Under the pieces are notes generated by a model that worked only from the letters and a program-made list of their open reading frames with translations, was not told the DNA's origin and ran no database searches. Below are positions 27,376 through 35,070 of a DNA stretch of 43,792 nucleotides, piece after piece. Numbering within the stretch: position 1 is the first letter of the stretch; every line of letters begins with the position of its first letter. The position numbers and the translations under genes are program-made. This DNA is from Planctomycetota bacterium (lineage in GTDB: Bacteria; Planctomycetota; PUPC01; DSUN01): assembly GCA_035384565.1 (NCBI GenBank), contig DAOOIT010000005.1:1-43792 (forward strand). Direction: 5' to 3'.

Positions 27376-29066
27376 AGCTGTGTGAAGGCGTGACGACCCA
27401 CGATGCGCTCATCATCGGCAGCGGTCTCGCCGGCATGGCGGCCGCCATCGAAGCCCACGACGCGGGGGCCCGCGTGGCCATCCTGTCGAAGGTCCACCCC
27501 TTGCGGTCGCATTCCCAGGCGGCGCAGGGCGGCATCAACGCGGCCATCCGCCCCGACGACGACTGGCGCGACCACCGCTTCGACACCATCAAGGGCTCGG
27601 CCTGGCTGGCCGACCAGGACGCGGTGACCGTGCTTTGCCGCGAGGCCCCCGACGCCATCTGGTGGCTGGCCGCCTGCGGCGTGCCCTTCAGCCGCACGTC
27701 CGACGGGCTCCTCGCCCAGCGGCCCTTCGGCGGCCAGCGGCGCGACCGCACCTGCTACGCCGCCGACAAGACCGGCCACGACCTGCTCCACACCCTCTAC
27801 GAACAGGTCCAGCGGCGCGGCATCACCGTCTACGAGGAGTTCTGCGTCACCCGCCTCGTTCCGGGCCAGGGCGGCTGGCCGAGCCTGGTGGCGTGGGACG
27901 TTTGCGGCGGCGCGGTGCGCGCGTTCGCCGCGCCGGCTATCCTCATCGCCACCGGCGGCGCGGGGCGCGTCTATGGGCAGAGCTCCAACGCGCTCATTAA
28001 CACCGGCGACGGCGTGGCCATGGCCTGGCGGGCAGGGTTGCCCGTCGAGGACATGGAGTTCTTCCAGATTCACCCCACGGGCCTCCTCAACGGCATCCTG
28101 ATGACCGAGGGCTGCCGTGGCGAGGGCGCCTACCTGGTGAACGCCAAGGGCGAGCGCTTCATGGAGCGCTACGCCCCGAAGTTCATGGAGCTGGCCCCCC
28201 GCGACCAGGTGGCCCGCGCGATCCAGACCGAGATCAACGAGGGCCGCGGCTTCCCGGGCTCGGGCGGCTACGTGCACCTGGACCTCCGCCACCTGGGCGA
28301 GGAGAAGATCGCGGCCCGCCTGCCGCAGATTCGCGAGATCGCCATCGCCTTCGGCGGCGTGGACCCTGTGAAGGAGCCGATCCCCGTTCGCCCGACCGTG
28401 CACTACACGATGGGCGGCATCGCCACCGACACCGACTGCCGCACCGAATGCCCCGGCCTCTTCGCCGCGGGCGAGGCCGCCTGCGTCAGCGTGCACGGCG
28501 CCAACCGCCTGGGCGGCAACTCGCTGCTCGAGGCCGTCGTCTACGGCCGCCGGGCCGGGCGAACCATCGCCGCCGCATCGCGCCCCGGCGGCCCGCCCAC
28601 TGACGCGGCGGCGCGGGACGAGCACGCCCGCCTCATGGGCATCCTCCGCCGCGAAGGCGGCGAGCGCCCCGTGGCGGTCCGTACCGCGATGGAGGCCGCC
28701 ATGCGCCGCAGCTTCGGCCTCTTCCGCAACCGCGAACTGATGAGCCAGGGCCTCGACGAAATCCTCGCCCTCCGTGAACGGGCCGAGCGCGTTGCCGTGC
28801 AGGACAAGGGGCGCACCTTCAACCACGACCTGTTCCTGGTCCTCCAGCTCGAGGCCATGCTCGACGTGGCCTGGATGTGCGCCGCCGGCGCGATCCGCCG
28901 CGAGGAGAGCCGCGGCTGCCACTACCGCAACGACTTCGAGAGGCTCGACAACGAGCGCTTCCTCAAGCACACCCTCGCCCGCCGGGCCCCCGACGGGAGC
29001 ATGGCCCTGAGTTACAAAGCCGTGACGATTGAAGACATCACCCCTCAAGCGGAGGTGAAGTACTGA
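27372..29066 (+). CDS. sdhA: Succinate dehydrogenase / fumarate reductase flavoprotein subunit
   Basis: 564 residues. Oxidises succinate to fumarate (or the reverse) with covalently bound FAD on the cytoplasmic face of the inner membrane. The FAD fold opens at DALIIGSGLAGMAAA (11-25); His47 in LRSHSQAAQGG is the site of FAD attachment. Active-site blocks include FFQIHPTG, PVRPTVHYTMGGI and the C-terminal HGANRLGGNSLLEA. GTG 27372 overlaps the sucD stop. A bit shorter than proteobacterial SdhA (about 588), in the range of SdhA/FrdA of Bacillus/Thermus type. No cytochrome b or anchor subunit lies nearby. Direction of the reaction is inferred from the oxidative TCA neighbours. Confidence 0.94.
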   Translation: MKLCEGVTTHDALIIGSGLAGMAAAIEAHDAGARVAILSKVHPLRSHSQAAQGGINAAIRPDDDWRDHRFDTIKGSAWLADQDAVTVLCREAPDAIWWLAACGVPFSRTSDGLLAQRPFGGQRRDRTCYAADKTGHDLLHTLYEQVQRRGITVYEEFCVTRLVPGQGGWPSLVAWDVCGGAVRAFAAPAILIATGGAGRVYGQSSNALINTGDGVAMAWRAGLPVEDMEFFQIHPTGLLNGILMTEGCRGEGAYLVNAKGERFMERYAPKFMELAPRDQVARAIQTEINEGRGFPGSGGYVHLDLRHLGEEKIAARLPQIREIAIAFGGVDPVKEPIPVRPTVHYTMGGIATDTDCRTECPGLFAAGEAACVSVHGANRLGGNSLLEAVVYGRRAGRTIAAASRPGGPPTDAAARDEHARLMGILRREGGERPVAVRTAMEAAMRRSFGLFRNRELMSQGLDEILALRERAERVAVQDKGRTFNHDLFLVLQLEAMLDVAWMCAAGAIRREESRGCHYRNDFERLDNERFLKHTLARRAPDGSMALSYKAVTIEDITPQAEVKY

Positions 29067-29794
29067 TGCCAACCGCCACCTTCCGCATCCGCAGGCTCAA
29101 TCCCGACGTCTCGCCCGAGCCCTTCTGGCAGGAGTTCGAGGCCGAATGGGGCCAGGGTGACGTGGTCCTCCACGCGCTCCACAGCATCCAGGAGACCCAG
29201 GACGGCACGCTGGCCTTCCGCTACAGTTGCCGCGGCGCCATCTGCGGCTCGTGCGCGATGCGGATCAACGGCGCGGCGGCCCTCGCGTGCAAGACGCAGA
29301 TCGCCAGCCTCGACACCACCAGGCCCATCGTGCTCGAGCCGCTGCTCAACAGCCCGGTGCTCAAGGACCTGGTGGTGGACCAGGGGCCGTTCTTCGCGTC
29401 GCTGCGCAGCATCCTGCCCTGGCTCGACCCCGGCGGGCGCGACGCGCACGAGCCCTACACGCTCGAGGGACTGATGAGCCGCACCGACCGCGACCAGTTC
29501 CAGCGCTCGACCGACTGCATCATGTGCCAGAGCTGCTTCTCCGACTGCCCGAAGCGGCGCGAGGACCCCAGCTTCGTCGGCCCCGCCACGTGCCTGGCCG
29601 CCTACAAGCGCATCCACCATCCCCAGGCGCCCGACGTTGCGGAGCGCCTGCGGCGCGCCTGCGAGCCGGGCGGCGTGTTCGCCTGCGACCGCCACGCCAA
29701 CTGCGTGAAGGTGTGCCCCAAGGACTGCCGCCCGATGCGGGCGATCCTCTTCCTCCAGCGCCAGGCGAAAGAGGCCGGCGTCGCGCCCGAGTAA
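29066..29794 (+). CDS. sdhB: Succinate dehydrogenase / fumarate reductase iron-sulphur subunit
   Basis: 242 residues. It passes electrons from the flavoprotein to the quinone site. Three cluster motifs are complete: 2Fe-2S at Cys55, Cys60, Cys63 and Cys75 (SCRGAICGSC...ACKT), 4Fe-4S at Cys151, Cys154, Cys157 with Cys217/221 region, and 3Fe-4S at Cys161, Cys207 and Cys213 (CDRHANCVKVCPKDC). The start codon shares one base with the sdhA stop and sits behind a perfect GGAGGTGA. It is followed after 12 bases by an aconitase-superfamily gene, not by sdhC/D, so the membrane anchor must be encoded elsewhere or be absent. Confidence 0.96.
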   Translation: MPTATFRIRRLNPDVSPEPFWQEFEAEWGQGDVVLHALHSIQETQDGTLAFRYSCRGAICGSCAMRINGAAALACKTQIASLDTTRPIVLEPLLNSPVLKDLVVDQGPFFASLRSILPWLDPGGRDAHEPYTLEGLMSRTDRDQFQRSTDCIMCQSCFSDCPKRREDPSFVGPATCLAAYKRIHHPQAPDVAERLRRACEPGGVFACDRHANCVKVCPKDCRPMRAILFLQRQAKEAGVAPE

Positions 29795-29806
29795 AGGGGG
29801 AATGCC

Positions 29807-31072
29807 ATGGGCAAGACCATTGCCGAAAAGATCCTCAGCGAGCACGCGGGCCACGAGGTCAAGGCTGGCCAGTACGCCGTGGTGAATGTGGATTTCACCT
29901 ACGTGCAGGACGGCACGGGGCCCCTCACCGTGCGACAACTCGCCGCGATGGGAGTAGAGAAGCTCTTCGACCCGGCCAAGTGCGCGGTCTTCCTCGACCA
30001 CGCCTCGCCCAGCCCGCGCCTCGAGCTGTCGAACGACCACAAGTTTCTGCGCGACTTCTGCCGCCGCACAGGCGCGATCCTGTCGGACATCGGCAACGGC
30101 ATCTCGCACACGGTGGCCGCCGAGCGCTATGTGAACCCGGGCGACGTGGTGCTGGGCGCCGACTCGCACACCTGCACCACGGGCGCGCTCGGCGCCTTCG
30201 CCACCGGCATGGGCTCCACCGACATCGCCGTGGCCTTCGCCTTCGGTCAGACCTGGATGCGCGTGCCCGAGACCTTCCGCCTCGACTGCACCGGCCGCTT
30301 CCACAGGGGCGTGTACGCCAAGGACCTGATGCTCGACATCATCGGCCGCCTGCGGGCGGACGGCGCGACGTACAAGGCCCTCGAGTTCCTCGGCGACGCC
30401 ATCGAATCGCTCTCGATGGCCGGCCGGATGTCGCTCGCCAACATGGCCGTCGAGTGCGGCGCCAAGGTGGGCCTCGTGCCGCCCGACGAGACGACCCGCC
30501 AGTACCTCGAAGCCGCCGGCCGCGGCGACAAGTTCCGCATCCTCCGCGCCGACCCCGATGCCATCTACGAGCGGATCGAGGCCTTCGACGTCAACGCCCT
30601 CCGCCCGATGGTCGCCAAGCCGCACTTCGTGGACAACGTGTGCGCCGTCGAGGACGTGAAGGACGAAGTGAAGGTGGACCAGGTGTTCATCGGCACCTCG
30701 ACGTGCGGGCGGCTGGAGGACTTCCAGATCGCCGCGCGCATTCTGAGGGGAAAAAGGCTCGCGCCCGGCGTGCGCCTCATCGCCACGCCCGGCTCGCGCA
30801 AGGTCTACCTGGACGGGTTGGCCGACGGCACATTCGCGACCCTCATGGAGGTCGGCGGCGTGGTGACCGGCCCGGGCTGCGGCGCCTGCGTGGGCGTGCA
30901 CGAGGGCGTGCTGGCCGACGGCGAGGTGTGCATCTCGACCCAGAACCGCAACTTCCGGGGGCGAATGGGCAACCCCAACGCCTTCATCTACCTGGTGTCG
31001 CCGGCCACTGCCGCGGCGTCAGCGGTCACGGGGAGGCTCACTGACCCGAGAGAGTTCTCGGATGCCTTGTGA
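29807..31072 (+). CDS. Aconitase-superfamily large subunit (LeuC/homoaconitase type)
   Basis: 421 residues, the length of the archaeal-type LeuC/HacA large subunit, a 4Fe-4S (de)hydratase that isomerises isopropylmalate, homocitrate or citrate. Seen here: VQDGTGPLT (33-41), GADSHTCTTGALG (117-129), GTSTCGRLED (296-305) and GPGCGACVG (356-363). The last two Cys (358 and 361) are the usual CxxC pair, but the first ligand, normally in GTCTNGR, is displaced: Ser298 stands where Cys is expected and Cys300 replaces Asn. Spacing from 298 to 358 is the canonical 60. Gene context (between succinate dehydrogenase and NAD-isocitrate dehydrogenase) favours citrate/isocitrate as substrate; no ordinary aconitase is in the window. 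AAAGGGGG precedes the ATG. Confidence 0.88.
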   Translation: MGKTIAEKILSEHAGHEVKAGQYAVVNVDFTYVQDGTGPLTVRQLAAMGVEKLFDPAKCAVFLDHASPSPRLELSNDHKFLRDFCRRTGAILSDIGNGISHTVAAERYVNPGDVVLGADSHTCTTGALGAFATGMGSTDIAVAFAFGQTWMRVPETFRLDCTGRFHRGVYAKDLMLDIIGRLRADGATYKALEFLGDAIESLSMAGRMSLANMAVECGAKVGLVPPDETTRQYLEAAGRGDKFRILRADPDAIYERIEAFDVNALRPMVAKPHFVDNVCAVEDVKDEVKVDQVFIGTSTCGRLEDFQIAARILRGKRLAPGVRLIATPGSRKVYLDGLADGTFATLMEVGGVVTGPGCGACVGVHEGVLADGEVCISTQNRNFRGRMGNPNAFIYLVSPATAAASAVTGRLTDPREFSDAL

Positions 31073-31082
31073 GAGGATGATT

Positions 31083-31184
31083 GGATGAATGGATGGTTGG
31101 ATGAAAGGGAGGAAGAACGGGAGAGCCTGGGCTTCCGCAGCTTGCTCTTCTCATTCATCCACTCCTCCACCCATCCATTCATCC
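31083..31184. repeat. Extended inverted repeat inside the TCA operon
   Basis: In the 149-base gap between the two aconitase-like genes. GGATGAATGGATGG (31083-31096) pairs perfectly with CCATCCATTCATCC (31171-31184); TGGATGAA (31098-31105) pairs with TTCATCCA (31154-31161); GAAGA (31112-31116) pairs with TCTTC (31146-31150). This is the only large gap in the operon, so the insertion is probably a repeat element or an RNA-processing/attenuation hairpin. Confidence 0.7.
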
Positions 31185-31221
31185 CCTCTCCGCTCGCCTC
31201 CGACCTGAACAGGGGCAACCA

Positions 31222-31722
31222 ATGATCATCAAAGGCAAAGCCTGGAAGTTCGGCGACGGAATCAGCACCGACCACATCGCCCCCGGCCGCCTGTTCCACC
31301 TGCGGTCCAATCTGCCCGAGCTCGCGAAGCACTGCCTGGAGGACGCGCGGCCCGAGTTCGCCTCGAAGGTTCAGAAGGGCGACTTCGTGGTCGGCGGGCG
31401 CAACTTCGGCCAGGGCTCCAGCCGCGAGCACGCGCCCATCGTCATCAAGCTCTGCGGCGTCGGCGCCGTGCTCGCCAAGGGCTTCGCGCGCATCTTCTTC
31501 CGAAACTGCGTCAACGTGGGCCTCCCCGCGCTCATTCTGGACACCGACTCGATCAGCGAAGGCGACGAGCTGGAAGTGGACCTCGCCACGGGCGTGGTGA
31601 GGAACCTCACGAAGGGGACGGAAACCGCCACGCCACCGCTGCCGGCCGTGATGCGGCACATCATTGCCGATGGCGGCCTGGTCGAACACATCAGGAAGCA
31701 TGGCAGGCTGAAGCTGGATTGA
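31222..31722 (+). CDS. Aconitase-superfamily small subunit (LeuD type)
   Basis: 166 residues, the swivelling partner of the large subunit upstream; together they form the active site. The catalytic loop NFGQGSSREHAP (61-72) carries the serines, and KFGDGISTDHIAPGR (9-23) is the family opening. The substrate-specificity loop after Pro-Gly reads LFHLRSN, one residue longer than the short YL-containing loops (for example YLRT or YLVY) of archaeal isopropylmalate and homoaconitate isomerases, so the substrate cannot be assigned by that rule. The stop codon is followed after one base by the isocitrate dehydrogenase start, which suggests coupled translation and supports citrate/isocitrate isomerisation. 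Confidence 0.9.
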   Translation: MIIKGKAWKFGDGISTDHIAPGRLFHLRSNLPELAKHCLEDARPEFASKVQKGDFVVGGRNFGQGSSREHAPIVIKLCGVGAVLAKGFARIFFRNCVNVGLPALILDTDSISEGDELEVDLATGVVRNLTKGTETATPPLPAVMRHIIADGGLVEHIRKHGRLKLD

Positions 31723-31723
31723 C

Positions 31724-32731
31724 ATGAGCACCACCCCGATCACCCTCATCCCAGGCGACGGCATCGGGCCTGAGGTCATCGAGGCCGCTGTGCGCGTGGT
31801 CGAGACCCTGTGCCCCGACGTGCGCTGGGAGCGCTATCCCGCCGGGCAACCGGCCTGCAACGAGACGGGCGAGTTCCTGCCGGAGGCGTTGCTGGACTCC
31901 GTGCGCCGCAACCACATCGCGCTCAAGGGGCCGGTCACCACGCCCGTCGGCTGCGGCTTCCGCAGCGTGAATGTGGCGCTGCGCAAGAAGCTGGCGCTCT
32001 ACGCGGGCGTGCGCCCGGCCAGGAACCGCCCCGGTCTCGCCTCGCGTTACGCGGGCGTGGACATCGTGGTCGTGCGCGAGAACACCGAGGGCCTCTACGC
32101 TGGCATCGAGCACGAGCTGCTGCCCGGCATCGTCGAAACCGTCAAGGTCACCACCGAGGTGGCCAGCCGCCGCATCGCGGCCTTCGCGTTCGACTTCGCC
32201 CGCCGCTGGGGCCGCCGCCGAGTGACCGTGCTTCACAAGGCCAACATCATGAAGCTCACCGACGGCCTGTTCCTGGCCTGCGCGCGCGAGGCCGCGAAGA
32301 GCTATCCCGATGTCGCCTTCGAGGAGCTCCTGCTCGACAACGCCTGCCTCCAGCTCGTCACCGACCCGTCGCGCTTCGACGTGTTGCTCACCGACAGCCT
32401 GGTGGGCGACCTCGTGTCGGACCTGTGTGCCGGCCTCGTGGGCGGCATCGGCCTGGCGGCCGGGATGAACGTGGGCGACGGCTGCGCCGTGTTCGAGGCC
32501 GTGCACGGTTCCGCACCCGACATCGCGGGCACGGGCCGCGCCAACCCGCTCGCCGCCATCCTCACCGCCGCCCTGATGCTGCGGCACCTGGGCAGAACAC
32601 GCGAGGCCGAACGCGTGGAGGCGGCCGTGGACGCGATTCTTCCCGACCCGGCGTCGCTGACGCCTGACCTCGGCGGCACGGCTACGACCCGCGAGGTCGC
32701 CGACGCCGTCTGCCGGAAGCTCCAGGAGTGA
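31724..32731 (+). CDS. NAD-dependent isocitrate dehydrogenase
   Basis: 335 residues of the beta-decarboxylating dehydrogenase family. It oxidises isocitrate to 2-oxoglutarate and CO2. Ser81-x-Asn83 (GFRSVNVALRK) is the isocitrate-type substrate motif rather than the isopropylmalate one; Arg97, Arg118, Tyr125 (RENTEGLYAGIEHE) and Lys172 (LHKANIMKLTDG) are the remaining active-site residues. HGSAPDIAGTGRANPLA near 270 is typical of short, NAD-using, IDH3-like enzymes; the 416-residue NADP type is larger. Cofactor is inferred. Starts one base after the LeuD-type stop without a clear ribosome site. A homoisocitrate or tartrate dehydrogenase is a less likely alternative given the TCA context. Confidence 0.9.
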   Translation: MSTTPITLIPGDGIGPEVIEAAVRVVETLCPDVRWERYPAGQPACNETGEFLPEALLDSVRRNHIALKGPVTTPVGCGFRSVNVALRKKLALYAGVRPARNRPGLASRYAGVDIVVVRENTEGLYAGIEHELLPGIVETVKVTTEVASRRIAAFAFDFARRWGRRRVTVLHKANIMKLTDGLFLACAREAAKSYPDVAFEELLLDNACLQLVTDPSRFDVLLTDSLVGDLVSDLCAGLVGGIGLAAGMNVGDGCAVFEAVHGSAPDIAGTGRANPLAAILTAALMLRHLGRTREAERVEAAVDAILPDPASLTPDLGGTATTREVADAVCRKLQE

Positions 32732-32735
32732 ACGA

Positions 32736-33086
32736 ATGGCGCGGTCCGAAATCTATGCCGGCATCTGTGGATTCAGGACCCTGGTGCGCGCGGCCAGCGC
32801 CGACGGCCGGCACGTGCGCCTGAAGGTCGAGAGCCAATGCCCCGACGTGCTGCGCATCCGCAAGCGTCTCGAGGCCCTCACGCTCGACGCCTACACCGAG
32901 GTCGGCCCGTGCGACCAGCCCGGCGGCGCCAAGAAGTCCCAGATCTCCGACCTGTGCCGCGAACTGCCCCATCTGGCCTGCCCTGTGCCCCCGGGCATCT
33001 TCAAGGCCCTCGAGGTGGCGGCCGGCCTGGCCCTGCCGCGCGACGCCAGCATCCGTGTGTTCCGCGACGACGAACAGGAAGGGTGA
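32736..33086 (+). CDS. DUF6951-like small cysteine-containing protein
   Basis: 116 residues, no signal peptide. It resembles the DUF6951 group from memory: an early CGF (YAGICGF at about 7-13), a Ser-x-Cys-Pro motif (VESQCPDVLRI), and a late cysteine block HLACPVPPGIFKALEVAAGLALP. Four cysteines (11, 35, 74 and 82) and one histidine (79) could bind a metal or cluster. The function is not known. It is embedded in the operon, 4 bases after isocitrate dehydrogenase and 3 bases before E1-alpha, with GGAG seven bases before the ATG, so a role near the TCA enzymes or 2-oxoacid dehydrogenase is suggested by position only. Family name is by recall and should be confirmed by profile search. Confidence 0.62.
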   Translation: MARSEIYAGICGFRTLVRAASADGRHVRLKVESQCPDVLRIRKRLEALTLDAYTEVGPCDQPGGAKKSQISDLCRELPHLACPVPPGIFKALEVAAGLALPRDASIRVFRDDEQEG

Positions 33087-33089
33087 GCC

Positions 33090-34067
33090 GTGGAACTCCG
33101 CCCAGGCGAACTGCTTGATCTGTACTACTACATGGTCCTCAGCCGCACGTTCGAGGAGCGGGTCTCCACCCTCTACAAGCAGGGGCGCGTGCAGGCGGGC
33201 GTGTTCTCCGGCATCGGGCAGGAGGCGATCTGCGTGGGCACCTGCTACGGCCTGGAGGACGAGGACTTCGTGGCCCCGGCGCACCGCGACACGGGCGTCT
33301 TCCTCGTCAAGGGCGTGTCGCCGCGGGCCATCATGGCCCAGCTCTACGGCCGCAAGACCGGGCTCTCGGGCGGCAAGGATTCGGCGCTTCACGCGGGCGA
33401 GCCCGAGCTGAACGTGTTCGGCACCACCAGCATGCTGGGCGCGCAGATCTGCGTGACCACCGGCGCGGCGCTGGCCTTCAAGATGCGTAAACAGCCGCAC
33501 GTGGCCGTGAGCTACTTCGGCGAGGGGGCGGCCGCGCGCGGCGACTTTCACGAGGCGCTCAACTTCGCGGGCGTCCACCGCCTCCCCTGCATCTTCGTGT
33601 GCGAGAACAACCACTACGCCTACTCCACCCCGCTCCACCTCCAGATGGCCTGCGAGAGCTTGGCCGACCGCGCCCTGGGCTACGGCTTTGCCGGCAAGGT
33701 GGTGGACGGCAACGACATCCTGGCCGTGTGGAAGACGATGCGCGAGGCGCTCTATCGCGCGCGCACGGGCGCCGGCGCCACCCTCGTCGAGTGCATGACC
33801 TACCGCTGGCACGGCCACAGCGAGCACGATGTGGCCATGTACCGCACCGAGGAGGAGTTCATCGAGTGGAAGAGCCGCGACCCGATCCCCCGCTTCGAGG
33901 TCTACCTGCGCGAGAAGCGCCTGCTTACCGATGAAACCCGCCAGCAGGTCGCGGAGCAAGCGAAAGCCGTCGTCGCTGACGCGGTGGACTTCGCGGAGAA
34001 GAGCCCTGAACCCACGGCAGAAGACGCAGCCACCAATGTCTTCGGCCCGTCGCAGGCAGCGGAGTAG
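33090..34067 (+). CDS. 2-oxoacid dehydrogenase E1 component, alpha subunit
   Basis: 325 residues. Binds thiamine diphosphate; decarboxylates a 2-oxoacid with the beta subunit. The ThDP motif spans GEG at 144-146 to CENN (171-174), AHRDTGVFL (64-72) and the phosphorylation-type loop YRWHGHSEHD are also seen. Style matches the E1-alpha of pyruvate, branched-chain or acetoin dehydrogenase (PdhA/AcoA/BkdA1); these cannot be separated by eye. GTG 33090 lies 3 bases after the preceding gene, with AGGAAGGGTGA as overlapping ribosome site. The E2 partner downstream has a SucB-like lipoyl domain, so pyruvate is likely but 2-oxoglutarate or branched-chain oxoacids remain possible. E3 is not in the window. 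Confidence 0.9.
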   Translation: MELRPGELLDLYYYMVLSRTFEERVSTLYKQGRVQAGVFSGIGQEAICVGTCYGLEDEDFVAPAHRDTGVFLVKGVSPRAIMAQLYGRKTGLSGGKDSALHAGEPELNVFGTTSMLGAQICVTTGAALAFKMRKQPHVAVSYFGEGAAARGDFHEALNFAGVHRLPCIFVCENNHYAYSTPLHLQMACESLADRALGYGFAGKVVDGNDILAVWKTMREALYRARTGAGATLVECMTYRWHGHSEHDVAMYRTEEEFIEWKSRDPIPRFEVYLREKRLLTDETRQQVAEQAKAVVADAVDFAEKSPEPTAEDAATNVFGPSQAAE

Positions 34068-34071
34068 GCCA

Positions 34072-35058
34072 ATGCCAGAGATCACATACATCCAAGCCAT
34101 TTCCGACGCTCTCCGCGAGGAGATGGAGCGCGACGAGCGGGTCTTCATCCTTGGCGAGGACGTGGGGGCCTACGGCGGCGCCTTCGGGATCACAAAGGGC
34201 TTCGTCGAGAAGTTCGGCTTCTACCGCTGCCTCGACACCCCGATCAGCGAGTCGCTCATCGTCGGCGCCGCGATCGGCGCGGCCCTCCTGGGCTTCCGCC
34301 CCGTGGCCGAGATGCAGTTCGCCGACTTCATCTCGTGCGGCTTCGACCAGATCTGCAACCAGGCGGGCACCCTCCGCTACCGCTACGACGGGCGGGTGAG
34401 CTGCCCCATCGTCGTGCGCGCGCCCTCGGGCGGCGGCGTGCGCGGCGGGCCCTATCACTCGCAGAACCCCGAGGGCTGGTTCTGCCACACGCCCGGCCTC
34501 AAGATCGTCGCTCCCGCCTTCCCCGACGACGCGAAGGGCCTGCTCAAGGCCGCCATCCGCGACGACGACCCCGTGCTCTACTTCGAGAACAAGTACCTCT
34601 ATCGCCGCATCAAGGGCGAGGTGCCCGAGGGCGACTGGGCGACGCCCCTCGGCCAGGCCCGCCTGGTGCGCGAGGGGCACGACGTGAGCGTGATCGCCTA
34701 CGGCTCCGCCGTCCACCACGCGCTCGCCGCCGCCGAGGCGCTGGAGAAGGACGGCGTGAGCGCCGAGGTGCTCGACCTCCGCAGCCTCGTGCCCCTCGAC
34801 AAGCCGGCCGTGCTCAACACCGTGCGGAAGACCAGCCACGCCGTGATCGTGCACGAGGACTGGCTCCGCTGCGGCTTCGGGGCCGAGCTGGCCGCTCTCC
34901 TGGCCGAGGAGGCGCTCGACTCGCTCGACGGCCCCATCGTGCGGGTCGGCAGCCAGGACACCCCGATCCCCTTCGCCCCCGTGCTCGAGCAGGCGCACCT
35001 GCCGAACCCCGAGAAAATCATCGCCGCCGTCCGCAAAGCCCTTCGGTCCGATACGTGA
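34072..35058 (+). CDS. 2-oxoacid dehydrogenase E1 component, beta subunit
   Basis: 328 residues, the usual size of PdhB/AcoB/BkdA2. Completes the ThDP active site at the alpha/beta interface. Visible blocks: YIQAISDALREEMERDERVF at the N-terminus, LGEDVGAYGGAFGITKG, CLDTPISES, the APSGGGVRGGPYHSQ region that contacts the phosphorylation loop of alpha, and the C-terminal QDTPIPFAPVLE. ATG 34072 is 4 bases after the alpha stop, with GGAGTAGG just ahead, and cuts off an overlapping frame that begins inside alpha. Cytoplasmic; part of the multi-enzyme complex with the E2 gene 12 bases downstream. Substrate as discussed for alpha. Confidence 0.93.
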   Translation: MPEITYIQAISDALREEMERDERVFILGEDVGAYGGAFGITKGFVEKFGFYRCLDTPISESLIVGAAIGAALLGFRPVAEMQFADFISCGFDQICNQAGTLRYRYDGRVSCPIVVRAPSGGGVRGGPYHSQNPEGWFCHTPGLKIVAPAFPDDAKGLLKAAIRDDDPVLYFENKYLYRRIKGEVPEGDWATPLGQARLVREGHDVSVIAYGSAVHHALAAAEALEKDGVSAEVLDLRSLVPLDKPAVLNTVRKTSHAVIVHEDWLRCGFGAELAALLAEEALDSLDGPIVRVGSQDTPIPFAPVLEQAHLPNPEKIIAAVRKALRSDT

Positions 35059-35070
35059 GGAACCCGCCCC

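Noticed and set aside
29807..31722. Annotation as leucine-pathway LeuCD
   Set aside because: Not excluded, but no leuA or leuB is present, the following dehydrogenase has the isocitrate-type Ser-x-Asn motif, and all neighbours are TCA genes.
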